A stretch of 64,000 nt of DNA from contig OV121096.1 in NCBI GenBank assembly GCA_921293015.1, positions 11,659,000 through 11,722,999 of the forward strand. Direction: 5' to 3'. This DNA is from Phorcus lineatus. Its lineage: Eukaryota > Mollusca > Gastropoda > Trochida > Trochidae. The notes under the pieces are model-generated. The model was given only the letters and a program-made list of their open reading frames with translations. It made no database searches and was not told where the DNA came from. The translations under genes and the position numbers were made by a program. Of the stretch, positions 13,370 through 24,309 are shown piece by piece. The stretch's first letter is position 1. Each line of letters begins with the position of its first letter.

Positions 13370-13760
13370 GGCATGCAACATCATTCCTTCGAATGTGGCA
13401 ACAAAACAATGACGTCATTTCGCGAGCGCTTCTGACATCATAAACCCTATTACGACGTCATAGTGGTCTACTGTTATAGTCATCTATTTGCGTCATAGGG
13501 GTGTTGCGGTCTTTGTTTGCTATCAAAACAAGAAAAAAGACTTTTTAAACGATTTGATATTTACATTTGTACTACATACTACAACAAAACCATTTCGTGA
13601 ACACGCTTTAATAGGTTTAACTTTTAACGGTTTAACGGTTTTAATTTAAGTTCAATACTAAGACGCAAAATCCCCGATGCAACGAGTTCACGTTTGTCTC
13701 CGCGAACGCGCAGCGCAGCGTTCGCTTTCAATTTAAAATTTACTCGCTATCAATCCAGTA
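13370..13760. repeat. Unclassified repeat-like island with CRE motifs and a CG-rich dyad
   Basis: TGACGTCA occurs at 13410-13417 and a related cgacgtcat at about 13454, echoing the arrangement at 11035. An 8-bp CG-rich inverted repeat, GCGAACGC (13702-13709) and GCGTTCGC (13718-13725), stands out against the AT-rich background. This resembles the CG-rich centre of molluscan palindromic MITEs, but I could not delimit ends. Confidence 0.35.
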
Positions 13761-16260
13761 TAACATGTCTCTGATTTTCAAACACACTAGGTTTATCTCC
13801 TAAGTATAAAATAGCTCATGTTATATAAGGATAACGGTTATTCGGATAGCCTCTCCAATGATGGTAATCATAAATTCCCGATATGAAAGATGAAAGCACC
13901 AAGGATGTGATTTTTACATTCCCGCACTGCAACTTGCATATCCCTGAAAAAAACCTTATTTGTCATTTTAAAATTTGTAGGGTAAAAGTAGTGTATTTAC
14001 AATTATCTTTCTTAAACCTATTAGTCATTTCACAAAAACATCATTACACTTATTACCTATAGCACAATCGCCTATTCTCCAAAATCTAAATATACATGGC
14101 TGACATATCTGACACTCGAAATGCGACCGATAAAGTCCTAAGGCTAAATAACTCTGTCTCATAGTTTTTCAACACACAAACGTCTTGGGAAAGTAATACA
14201 TTCGGCTGTTTAATAAAATCAATGCAGTCGGTGTCCCGTTAACACCATAGAAGTCTACTATAAAAACACCACGCCGTGTTTGTTTCGCAAATATTTGTTA
14301 TGTAAAATCAAGGCTGTTTAAGGTTTCAAGGTTGATAAGTTAAGGAAAACAACTCCTACTCTGGAAATGTTAACCCAGAGAATCGAACCATCTCCCACTC
14401 TCACATTATTTTTGAGAAAATATGACGGGCATTGATATTGGTAAAATCTTAGCTATCGATGAGATGCTGATTTAATTCTAGAGAAGAGGGATCAAGCCTA
14501 CTTTTTGAACACAATTTAAAATAAAGTTAATTTTGTTTCTGGGTTTGGACAATGTCATTGTGGTTTGCCATAGGAGATATTACAATCTTTTATAAATACT
14601 TGATCCTTGTCTGAAAGTTGTTCTCAATGTAATTGTTTTATCATTTTGACCAGTCTAAAAGGATAAAAAAAATCGTACTCCACAATGTTATATAGATTGT
14701 TTCAGTGGCATTCTTGAAGTTGGTAGTATAAGCATATATATGCTTGATAACGGTATAAGAATCTATACCGAAACGACGCACTTGTGTAATAAAGAAGTTG
14801 TATGTCCATATTATCATTGTCGTCCTTAATGGTATACTTTGTTGGCATCATCATGCTCATATCGGGGACAATTAAATATTAAGGATAAATCTTTTGATTT
14901 AAATACGAGTGTTTTTAATAGTCCTCGAAGTAAGTTAAATGCATTAATCTATTTCATGTTATGTCTTTTATATGAAATTGTTGAAGCTTTTTCCTTCATT
15001 CAGTGAGACTAAACAAGTCCTTTTAATCAACTGAATTAGTTAGTTAGTTAACATTAGTTAGAACAGTAATCATTGTCTGCTGACGTTCTGTTTATCAACA
15101 TGGATAACTGACAAGGAAGCGCAGTTGAAACATCGCTGTACCTGAATGACAATATGAATTCTTAATTTGATGATTGACGAATCCAGGATTTAAAGTTAAA
15201 TATTGATAAATGTTTCATACTTTAAGGTGAATTATGTCTATAGAAGAGGCCACACAAATCGATGTCAATCATGACTCATTTTAATCGCAAATATTAATTT
15301 CCAATCAGTGGTGATATTCTTATCAATCTCCCACAAGATGTGTTATTTAAATCAATTTGAAATGATAAACATAATATCAGAAGACATCTGTAGAATATTC
15401 TCTACATATCACATGCCATGACCACATCAAACAAAAGACATAATTATTATTACATTTTGACACATTTGCACTATTTTCCATACAAAACGATAATTTGTTG
15501 GCATAATATTGTAGTCACAAAACCAAATTATCTTTTTGGCTCCTGCATTCTTTGAACAATCATCAATTTCTATATTGATTGATAACAGATCTCTTAAGTA
15601 CGAACGTTATTTTGCATTAATATGCTTAAAACAAATAATTTCTCTCCCTTTATGAGACAGCAGCGTTTGATGTTACCGTTTTTCTACTCAAATATCATCA
15701 TCAACGCTGCCATACGAACAATTCCAATGCAATACGGAATGCAAAATGAGTATCAGAGTTGTGATTCAAAATAGAAAAGCATGAAATACTTCGATTCCTG
15801 CAGACTTTTTTTCTGAATTTCATGAAAACAACTTACTAAATTGTGTAATGTTATCGTTAACAAAAAGCAATATTTCTTTGTAAAGCGCTTGTAAAAACCA
15901 ATTAGAAAAAGTTATACATTTATGAAAATGAACACAATGAAACGAAACATATCTGTCTAATGCTTTCTTCAAATGTCAACTGTATCTTCATTAAGTAACA
16001 TGTACATATCTTTTTTTAAAGACATTCATCGAAATATGTGAATATAAGGTTTTACAATAACAAGGCATCGAGACATGTACCTTGAAACACTTTAACTTTA
16101 GGGTTTTAAACTTATATCATTAGTAATTCACTAACGGTTGAGATAATCATTGATATCTCCGTTTCCACTTTATTTATGGCTATGTTATATTGACAATCAA
16201 CACTTTTAGTGAATAATGTACAAATGTACATGTCATTCATGTAACTGTTTGATTTAAAAT
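13761..16260. other. AT-rich intergenic DNA
   Basis: No gene, RNA or repeat is recognised over these 2.5 kb. Confidence 0.5.
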
Positions 16261-16390
16261 GTCGCTGATGGTAAACTAAGTTTGATTTCATCCAACAAGG
16301 TTTCTAAATTTCTAGACCGCAAAACACTCACATTCGAACCGAGGTTTGTATAGAAATTTATGACGTAGCTACCTCTGTGGGGAGAGAATG
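16261..16390. mobile_element. Long-TIR MITE, right half only
   Basis: It aligns with the last 130 bp of the 8277-8735 element: gtcgctgatgg..., tttgatttcatcc, aggtttctaaatttc, then the right terminus with aggtttgtatagaaatttatgacgtagctacctc and GGGAGAGAATG. The left half is missing. Confidence 0.78.
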
Positions 16391-16707
16391 TTGAATACCT
16401 AAATTCATCATTTATAACAGAGAGTAAACCGAGCTTCTCATACCAGATCAGAATCACAAGACATTCTTTAGCATATTAATCTCAATCAAAATATTTGATG
16501 CGCGATTAATAAATATAAGATACCCGGACATGATGGAACATACTCCTCAGAAACAACGTTAAAAAACTAGTTTGACACCAAATTACATAATTTTTCTCCG
16601 TACTTGTATCCATTTATGTAAGACATGCTCAAAAGGCGAGTTTAAACAGCTTAAATGATTTAGGATTTGTCTTGTAAAGGTGAGGCAATGATCAACCCCG
16701 CTAAATG

Positions 16708-16799
16708 CAATCTCATTAAAATAAAATCTAACATTGCTGCACTACGTTACGCAGATGCGTAATGTAGTGGAGCATTTAGATTTCATTTCAATGAGATTG
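16708..16799. mobile_element. 92-bp hairpin MITE with perfect 9-bp target duplication
   Basis: The element starts CAATCTCATT and ends AATGAGATTG. The two halves fold on each other almost completely (left arm ending actacgttacgca, right arm starting tgcgtaatgtagt, loop GA). It is flanked on both sides by CGCTAAATG (16699-16707 and 16800-16808). The intact duplication indicates a bona fide and fairly recent insertion. Superfamily undetermined; 9 bp suggests Mutator-like. Confidence 0.85.
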
Positions 16800-17320
16800 C
16801 GCTAAATGTTTTTTAAAGTAAAAATGTAAAACATCGATTATGCAAAATGCAAGTCATTTGTTGTGAAAAAGCTTATCAAGAGACATTCATCCTGTGGTTT
16901 GAATTATATTACGAAAACACGTTAGATTCGAAACGTTTCTGCTAAAAGATAACCATTAATCTGTAAAGAGAAAGTTGCAGCAATGCACTATATTCGCCAC
17001 GCTCATCTCAATTAACTTCAATACTTCTTATTCCACAGAAATTAACCGATGTCGTATACCACAAGAAGATTCTGTTTTGTTTGTTTTCGTAAGGACAATT
17101 GGAAACACATTGCCTTTTATAAAGCAATTGATGCTTTTTATGTTCTTTGCTGTTTTATTCAAGGTGAATCGCAACTGACAGTTGCAATAAATGCAAGAGT
17201 TTGAATATGATTCCTATATCACTTTGTACTTAGCAATAGCGTTATGGGCTACTTGATATCTGATATTTTCTTATTTGCAAATGAGATATTTAAGCCAAAT
17301 AGTAACTTCCTATACGATTA

Positions 17321-17385
17321 ATAGAGGATATTAAATAACTTGCATTTAAAACTATTTTTATTAAACGAGTTACTAGACTACGATT
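17321..17385. repeat. Solo left arm of the 10.8-kb palindromic element
   Basis: ATAGAGGATATTAAAT...CATTTAAAACTATTTTTATTAAACGAGTTA matches the left arm at 10808-10870. No partner arm lies nearby. A shorter trace (atagaggatgccatttagtactatt) is at about 21837. Confidence 0.6.
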
Positions 17386-17829
17386 GTTTCATCGTTCTCA
17401 AACACCTCAGTTACAGAATCCTAATGATATCGATGTATTGCGGTAAACTGTTTAGAAAAGTATGATATCAGCATCAATTCTGTGAAGATATTGTTGTCGG
17501 AATATTTGTGTATTATAACTTCATTCATTTGAGCAAAAGTAGATTAACAAGTTAGATCAGAAAATCACAAAAAAGAAAGGTCGTTTGATTGGTTCAAAAA
17601 TTACTTCCTGCCCTCATTTTATTGGTCAGTTAAAAGTTTGTCAAAGGTCAGTTGAACATGACCTCAGTCAGTAATTCTCAAATTTAATGACGGTTCAATA
17701 AGCTAGTTTTAACTAGATTGAATTACAAGAGCATGTTTTCTATGGGTATTGGTTAGATCTTTGCACTATATCCAGTCAGTGGAGATGTTTAAAATCTATT
17801 GCAACGTCTTTATATTTTAAAGGATCTAT

Positions 17830-18740
17830 TTGTTGGAGGTAAAATGCCAAATACATGATGACATGACACGGGCCCTAAGTACTGTGATAAAAAACGCAGC
17901 GAGGTACGAGTATGTTTTTGATACAATGGTAAAACCTTTATTGCTGCTTGCATGTGACATATGGGATTTTGTTGGTCTGAAACAAATTGAAAATGTACAT
18001 ATTTTCTTTATGATTTGCTCTATTGCGTTACAAAAGAATACACATTTATGTATTCTCTATGGTGAACTTGGTAGAGTACATCTCTCGGTTGATGTAAAAA
18101 CCCGTATGTTAACCTTTTGGTCAAGATTACTTACTGAGGAAGCTAGTAAAAATGTTGTATTATGTATTTAGTTGTATATAATATCCATAACATTAACAAT
18201 TCTAGCTTGATGTCATGTATCCATAAAATCCTTAACAGTATAGGTCTAAGCTTTGTATTGCTGTCATAGTCTTCTATGTCATCTTCCTGGCTCAAAAGAA
18301 GTTCCCACTGTATTTTAACAGATAATGACAAATTAACTTGGAAATCTCACGTGGAAAATTAAAAAAAGATTTATTATATTCTATTTTAAAAAAAACACAA
18401 TTTGGACTTGAAAATCACTTAATGCCCCTGCCCTAAAATAAAGCTTTCCCATTACTGATGTTTCACGCCACCGATTGAAAAAGGAAGATGAATAGGATAT
18501 CTAAATGTGAAAAAAATGTAAATTGTGTTGCATGGAAGATGTTGGAAATGAGTTCCATTACATTTTTATTGGTTCATATTTTACTAAAGGAAGAACTTTC
18601 TATATACCGACAAAATTTCTGAAAAGACCAAATATGGTTAAACTTAAAACATTATTCATGTATAAATAGATATCGGTATTAAAAAACCTAATTAACTTTT
18701 GTACAATCATTATGCGAATTGTAAAATGTTCTGGGTAATC
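17830..18740 (+). pseudogene. LINE (non-LTR retrotransposon) ORF2 C-terminal remnant
   Basis: A 113-codon open stretch (17830-18171) contains FDTMVKPLLLLACDIWDF, then ENVHIFFMICSIALQKNTH, then YGELGRVHLSVDVKTRML. These are the typical post-reverse-transcriptase segments of LINE ORF2 proteins (TMVKPILLYGCEVWG-like block, then a YGELGRYPL-like block). After stops and frameshifts the same protein resumes near 18541 as GNEFHYIFIGSYFTKGRTFY then FLKRPNMVKLKTLF and a stop at about 18668. This corresponds to the C-terminal HYIF-C-YF region of such elements, although the expected cysteines are not conserved. No reverse transcriptase or endonuclease domain lies upstream, so it is a 5'-truncated dead copy. 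The clade is not resolvable. Confidence 0.75.
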
Positions 18741-19225
18741 ATCTATCCGCTTGTAAAATGTATATAGCAGTCATTTGGTATATCATATGCCGAGGATCTC
18801 GGCGTGGGTATAATAAAATCCTGTTCTATTCTGACAAGTTCAACCTGATTTCAATGAGATTGCCTGACGAAGCTGTAGCACGTTGATGATGGACGTCGGT
18901 TCATATTTTACTAAAGGAAGAACTTTCTATATACCCACAAAATTTCTGAAAAGACCAAATATGGTTAAACTTAAAACATTATTCATGTATAAATAGATAT
19001 CGGTATTAAAAAACCTAATTAACTTTTGTACAATCATTATGCGAATTGTAAAATCTTCTGGGTAATCATCTATCCGCTTGTAAAATGTATATAGCAGTCA
19101 TTTGGTTTATCATATGCCGAGGATCTCGGCCTGGGTATAATAAAATCCTGTTCTTTTCTGACAAGTTCAACCTGATTTCAATGAGATTGCCTGACGAAGC
19201 TGTAGCACGTTTGATGATGGACGTC
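18571..19225. repeat. Tandem duplication of the LINE 3' tail, 327-328 bp unit x2
   Basis: Unit 1 (18571-18897) and unit 2 (18898-19225) both begin GGTTCATATTTTACTAAAGG and end GATGGACGTC. By eye they differ at about six positions, roughly 98% identity. The unit contains the last LINE codons, the presumed 3' UTR (GCCGAGGATCTCGGC hairpin, TATAATAAAATCCTG) and a CAATGAGATTG segment. Confidence 0.92.
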
Positions 19226-19472
19226 TTTAATAACAATTTTTACGCAATGTTTATTCACAAGTGAAACAAACATGTTAGAAATTTGCAGGTGTTTGATGTC
19301 ATAATAAGAAGAAATGGAATTACAAAATATATTTCACATCTGCTAATTGAGGTTGATTTGATCTGAAACGTTGTGTCAGTATCTGAGCTCGATAAAATTA
19401 AAATTCATAATATCAGAATAAGAAGCTGCAGTGAAGTCATGTGTCGAGTGAGCGAGTTGGGGATTGATATAA

Positions 19473-19611
19473 GTTATAACATTCCGTCGAGGGTGACACA
19501 GGGATATATTATTCCCGCGAAAGGTTTTATGCAACGAGCGGAACGCGAGTTGCATAAAACCTTTCAAGGGAATAATATATCCCTATGTTACCCGGGACGG
19601 AATGTTATAAC
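19473..19611. mobile_element. Near-perfect palindrome, 63-bp arms (MITE-like)
   Basis: The left arm 19473-19535 and right arm 19549-19611 match at about 57 of 63 positions in inverted orientation around a 13-bp CG-rich spacer (gagcggaacgcga). Arm ends read GTTATAACATTCCGTC. Each arm contains GGGATATATTATTCCC, itself a palindrome. Open frames on both strands through it are by-products of the symmetry. Fits a MITE; cruciform-forming potential is evident. Confidence 0.8.
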
Positions 19612-19874
19612 GAATTTATCATACCGAATGTCTTAATGTATTATTCAAAACTTGCTCTCTATTAGTAAAAAGACAAACAGAAATGAACAACACCTATGAC
19701 CTGATCACGTGACTTTGATTGATTGACGTGGAAGCACGCTTTACTCATGTAGCGGGGTATAAGGGATTTATCATCCCTCGGCGGCGGTGAATATGGATAT
19801 TTGTTTAGGGTCACGTGGACCAATCAGAGATCGGCATTCTTACATGAGGTATGATAAGGTGTTTTGAACAACAT

Positions 19875-20125
19875 GTCAGTTATTTAACACGTGGATGACA
19901 AGCATCCAAAAGAGGGTGGACAAATCAGGGAGAAAGGTATCGACAGAATGAGGGAAAATATAGGAAGAAAGCACAGTGAGGGTAGACAGCAGGTTTTAAA
20001 ACGACTCTTATTTGTTGTGGCTTCTACCCGGCGACCTGTCCCTACTGGGAGCATCTGGAGCACGCAAACCACCACACCACGAGAAGTTATCGTCAAGTTT
20101 CATGTCTCAAAGATAAGGTTTGTGT
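19875..20125 (+). repeat. Dispersed repeat with purine-rich arm
   Basis: GTCAGTTATTTAACACGTGG, then gacaagcatccaaaagagg, then a purine-rich stretch (gggagaaagg...gaatgaggg) and gtagacagcagg. Reverse-strand copies occur at 35060-35230 and 37545-37690. The open frames on both strands here (19884-20127) are repeat-derived: the reverse-strand copies preserve no frame. Confidence 0.6.
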
Positions 20126-22202
20126 GATCACATTAATTATCTAAAAAACGTCTTACTGTCAATTTAAGATTATGATAGACCGTGGGGTTTTTTTTGCACG
20201 GGAAGAGAGTGTTTTAAATGGGAAAAAGAGGTTGCATGCATTACTTTGTATCCACAGTAGTCCACCAAAGAGATTTTTAGATGAGCTATTTTGGGTAATC
20301 GAAAATGAGATTTTCTGGTGGTATTAAAGAAATTGGCAAAAAGCGACACGGACTTGTAAAATATTCACCAAACTATAATTCACTCACTGCTACATGCTGG
20401 AAAGGATAACAAGCAAAGGCTTCACCATATTAGCAACTAAATTACATGCATTTCGTGCAAATGGAAAGTTTTTGAATGTCAGAGATGATATGGCACGCGC
20501 ATCACGTGCAGCATGCAATTTGAGGAGTGTTTTCATTGCATGCTGTCAATCAATCAATGACACGCACTTGCATGTGAATGATGTGTGCAGTTAAAGTCCC
20601 TGAGACAGTCACTTGACTATAAGTCTGAATCATGTCATATCGCACCAATATGAGACTATAATTCATTCTTTTAAGAGGAATATAAAAAATTCCTCCGTAT
20701 AACTAAACACTTTTGGAAGTGAATAGCCCTTAATCACATTGAGTGGGCAGTAACGGAAAGTGTATGGATAACTAACGCAAAGGGTGTGTTGGATTGATGA
20801 AATGGAGTTATTTCTTACTAATGAGAAAGAGTTTACAATGGTGTCTCGTGCAAAATTACGAGTTTGGTTTGATAAGAAATACAGAAATGTCATAGCTTTG
20901 AAAATCCGAATTCCTTACATTACGATTGAAATATTCCATACCGACTCTCTCAGAAAAAAATCAGCCCAGTCACATTGACTAAAAATTACTTTAATTGAAA
21001 GCTGTTGATCACTTATAAAGTTTGTACATAACTAATTTGTGTTTTACCATTAGTCACGTCAATGACACGCCAAATCAGTTAACTTTGGGGTTTAATATAA
21101 GATTACGTTACGGTACAATGGAACTTGTCTCGTTATGTATTCCATCTTAATAACTGCTTGAATAAACCAATTAACCTACCTTTCTTCGTTTCAATTAAAC
21201 ACATTTGAACATCACAATCTTAAGATGAAGGTTTTGGGCAATATATCCTCTGATACCTCAACCTACGGATAGGTTATTCTAAAAGCTTCTTGTGAACCTT
21301 TAATCTAAAAGTGGAAAAGTAAAGTAATCTTTAAATTAAAATTCAATGTTCATCACAATAAATTAATGTTTTATTCCAGAGTAAACAATCCTTGATAGCC
21401 GTTTGAATTGACATCAAAGGAGAATAAAAGAATTTTAAACATAAACCACTTAATCTCTTATGGTTCCACGGCAATATTTGATGAATACACGAAAATATTA
21501 CCCTTTGATCATTAACAAACATGTTTAATATAATTGGATGATTCTTATACAGTTTTAGAATTTTGTCTTGATTTAAGCTTCCTAATATATTTGATCAAGT
21601 GTAAAACACAAACATAGTTACTGTAACCAATGACAACGCCATGACGTGCTGATCAAGCTTTGAAATAAACATGTTTATCAGTTCAATATTCAAATTCACA
21701 AAGGCAGGGCAAAGATATTTAAAGGTAACTTATGTTAATCTCCCTTTTAACCCATTTAATATCGCAAATGTTTAGTGTCGCCAAAACACTTATGTTGATA
21801 TTTAAACATGTTTACAATTATCCACTTGAAACGTTGATAGAGGATGCCATTTAGTACTATTGTATCAGTTTTAACGTAAAGGGAGAACACATTATAAGGC
21901 CATTGTCCCATGTTTGGCAACTCAATCAGTAGAAACGAAAATTATACTCTTGAATATTTTGATCCATATGTTTTTCTCTCAAGGAATCAAATAGTATCAG
22001 AAAAGGGAAATTAATACCTTGAAACCTTACACGTGAAGGATACTGCCACGGCTCTCGTCGAGATTAAGGGTACTGATTCAAAAGGCATACATTTGATTGC
22101 TAAATCAGTTCACTACATATATAGTCGTTTCTGTCTCATTACAATCAATGTATACAATCCTCATATCTTCCCAATCATATACTATCCTTCCAGTTAAAAT
22201 AA
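20126..22202. other. AT-rich intergenic DNA
   Basis: There are no recognised genes or repeats apart from a faint arm trace near 21837. The opposing open frames at 20663-20978 overlap one another and show no family resemblance. Confidence 0.5.
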
Positions 22203-22508
22203 GGGCGGGATAGCGCAGTGGTTGGCACGTTCGGCTTCGGATCAAAACGTTCGGGGTTCGAATCCCGCCAAGGGCGCGGCAACTCGGGAACTGTTCTACA
22301 CGCAGTAAGGTTTGGGTACAATGCTGCACTGAAATTCAGCGAAGTACCACCTAAGGTTTGCTTGTTCCAGCCGACGATTGCAGCTTTCACCGCAGTACAT
22401 AGCAACAGTGTTGCGGGCCTTATCCCTACAATACTAGAAGGCGTGATATATGTGAAATATTCTTGAAAGCGGTGTTAAACCGAAAAACTACTCACCTCAA
22501 CTCCAATC
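22203..22508 (+). repeat. Full-length tRNA-derived SINE
   Basis: The head GGGCGGGATAGCGCAGTGG contains a Pol III A box (TAGCGCAGTGG), followed by an exact B box GGTTCGAATCC (22256-22266). The body has CTGTTCTACACGCAGT, TTCAGCGAAGTACC and GATATATGTGAAATATTCTTG, and ends GCGGTGTTAAACC plus ctactcacctcaa. Direct flanks AAAATAA (22196-22202 and 22509-22515) are the likely target duplication. This is the best complete copy. The head is not a functional tRNA gene; three open frames over it are artefacts. Confidence 0.92.
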
Positions 22509-22949
22509 AAAATAATAAATTCACACAATCTCTTGATCATTTCAACAATTGTGTATATCCAATTGTGCTACTGTCAAAACAATGAAACTACAGTAGCTTT
22601 ATGATTTGATTAATAATATGGTTAGTAATACTTGTATTTGGACATTACCTACTGTAAAAACCACCTACTATCCGCATCCCCATTACTGTATTATCAGTTC
22701 ATGTATATGTTTGAAAATCGTTTTTCCTGTTATTTGCCAACGACACTAGAATCTTTGTCTAAACACGACAGACAACATTTGCCTGTAGTAGGTTATTAAG
22801 TGCCACAAGTTAAACATGTACAAGGTTATATGGCTTTCAAGAGTACTTCACCTATGTCACTTCTCAACCCAAACACAGATCTTTATACAATGTGATGCAT
22901 TAACATAATTATGTCCATGATACGAATGCCGCCTTTGGTTCGGCAAATT

Positions 22950-23190
22950 GTCTGCAGTAGTGAACTGTTACTGTTCTACACGCAGTAACGTTTGTGTGCA
23001 TTGCTACACTGAATTTCAGCGTAGTACCACCCATGGTTACCTAGTTCCAACCAATGCTTGCTGGTTTCGCCGTAATGCATAGCCACAATGGTGTTGTGGG
23101 TTTTCTTCCTACAATACTACTAGCAGCCGCGATATAAGTGAAATACTCTTGAAAGCTGCCTTAATCCCCAACTCATCTCACCTTACCATC
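22950..23190 (+). repeat. SINE body and tail
   Basis: TGTCTGCAGTAGTGAACTG, acacgcagtaacg, TTCAGCGTAGTACCACCC, ATGCATAGCCACAATGG, then CAGCCGCGATATAAGTG, AAATACTCTTGAAAGC and a ccccaactcatctcacc tail. The head is only weakly recognisable. Lies 440 bp downstream of the full-length copy in the same orientation. Confidence 0.85.
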
Positions 23191-24050
23191 TGTTATTTTA
23201 GTTCATCCGTAAATAAATGTACACATTCATATAAATAGCACAGTTAAGATGGCAATGTAACCCATCTATATATATTAAACACAATAATGACCCGAAGGAG
23301 TAAATAATTAAAACTTACAACGAAAATCAATTTGATATCATGTCATAAAAATATTTTGGCGCATAATTTTTACACCAAGCAAAATATCCAAGCATTCCCC
23401 ATGAAAACCCATTTATGACCTGCTGGAAGTAAATTTTTTCATTGAATGAGAACGTCATTTTTGCTGTTGCCCGAAATGTCTTTAATAAAATGAGTACAGT
23501 AACGTTAATGGATCTGTTTACCGGCTTTCGTATCTTTCAGAATGCATTAGTTACATCCTTGAAATGTTTAAGTACTGTGAAACTAAAAGACTATTAAAAT
23601 TGTTTCATTTTTCTGTTCCCATTGAAGGAACTGTGATGTACACAATAATATTTTGCTTCAAGTCGATATGACATTATTGTCAAATCAATTTGCATATTTT
23701 TACTTTTTACTCAGATTCTTTCCTTAAATTTGATTTATTACATCATTCACTTTGATACGTAGGGAACAGATTGACCGACATTTATATAAATAAAAAGAGC
23801 AATATTAATGAAAATTTTATTTGAAAAATCGTATAAACAATTTTGTCACAAATATAACATAAGTGAAGTATAATCTACAACACGTTATCATCTTCATATT
23901 GGCCAGTCATTTACGTAAAACATAAAGTAATATTAGTTACAAAGGTCAACAGTATAGATTCAGTAGGACTGTGTTCATATTTTGTAACATCGTATTCCCC
24001 AAGAACAATAAGAGTCTCATATGTACCATGCCAGACACACAAATTACAGA
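23191..24050. other. AT-rich intergenic DNA
   Basis: Nothing is recognised. Confidence 0.45.
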
Positions 24051-24207
24051 CTTTCGTGGGTGTGAATCGTACACTAGGGATGTGGCCTCTCATCAACGCC
24101 GCTGTAATGTCATGTTTAACACAGGGTCTGTGGTCACAGCGTCATGGATATTCTATTATCGCCCAGACAACGTATCATCAGGCGAGTTTGACTCAGCTGT
24201 ACTCTAA
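24051..24207 (+). other. Possible terminal coding exon (unrecognised)
   Basis: A stretch richer in GC than its surroundings stays open for about 52 codons after a plausible acceptor (caaattacag|ACTTTCG at 24050). It reads FRGCESYTRDVASHQRRC near its start and YYRPDNVSSGEFDSAVL before the stop at 24205-24207. A canonical AATAAA follows at about 24302, before TTTGTAAAC. I do not recognise the protein. No upstream exon is visible. It could equally be the 3' end of an unknown retroelement. Confidence 0.25.
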
Positions 24208-24220
24208 CTGAGCATACACA

Positions 24221-24288
24221 TTATGTCTTGTTTGTTGTTATGTCGTGTCTTGTTTGTTGTTATGTCTTGTTTGTTGTTATGTCTTGTC
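24221..24288. repeat. Minisatellite, TTATGTCTTGTTTGTTG-type unit
   Basis: Three and a half units of TTATGTCTTGTTTGTTG with one variant (tgtcgtgtcttg) run through this stretch, just upstream of the AATAAA at about 24302. Confidence 0.88.
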
Positions 24289-24309
24289 AGTGTCTCTTTC
24301 AAATAAATT

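Noticed and set aside
19373-19636. Plus- and minus-strand frames with matching KTF-GNNIS peptides
   Set aside because: The similarity of the two peptides is a direct consequence of the palindrome; not a coding signal.
22203-22275. Apparent tRNA gene with A and B boxes
   Set aside because: The head is followed by the standard SINE body and tail, the same unit recurs in many broken copies, and the anticodon-arm region does not fold convincingly. The exact B box is inherited by the SINE.
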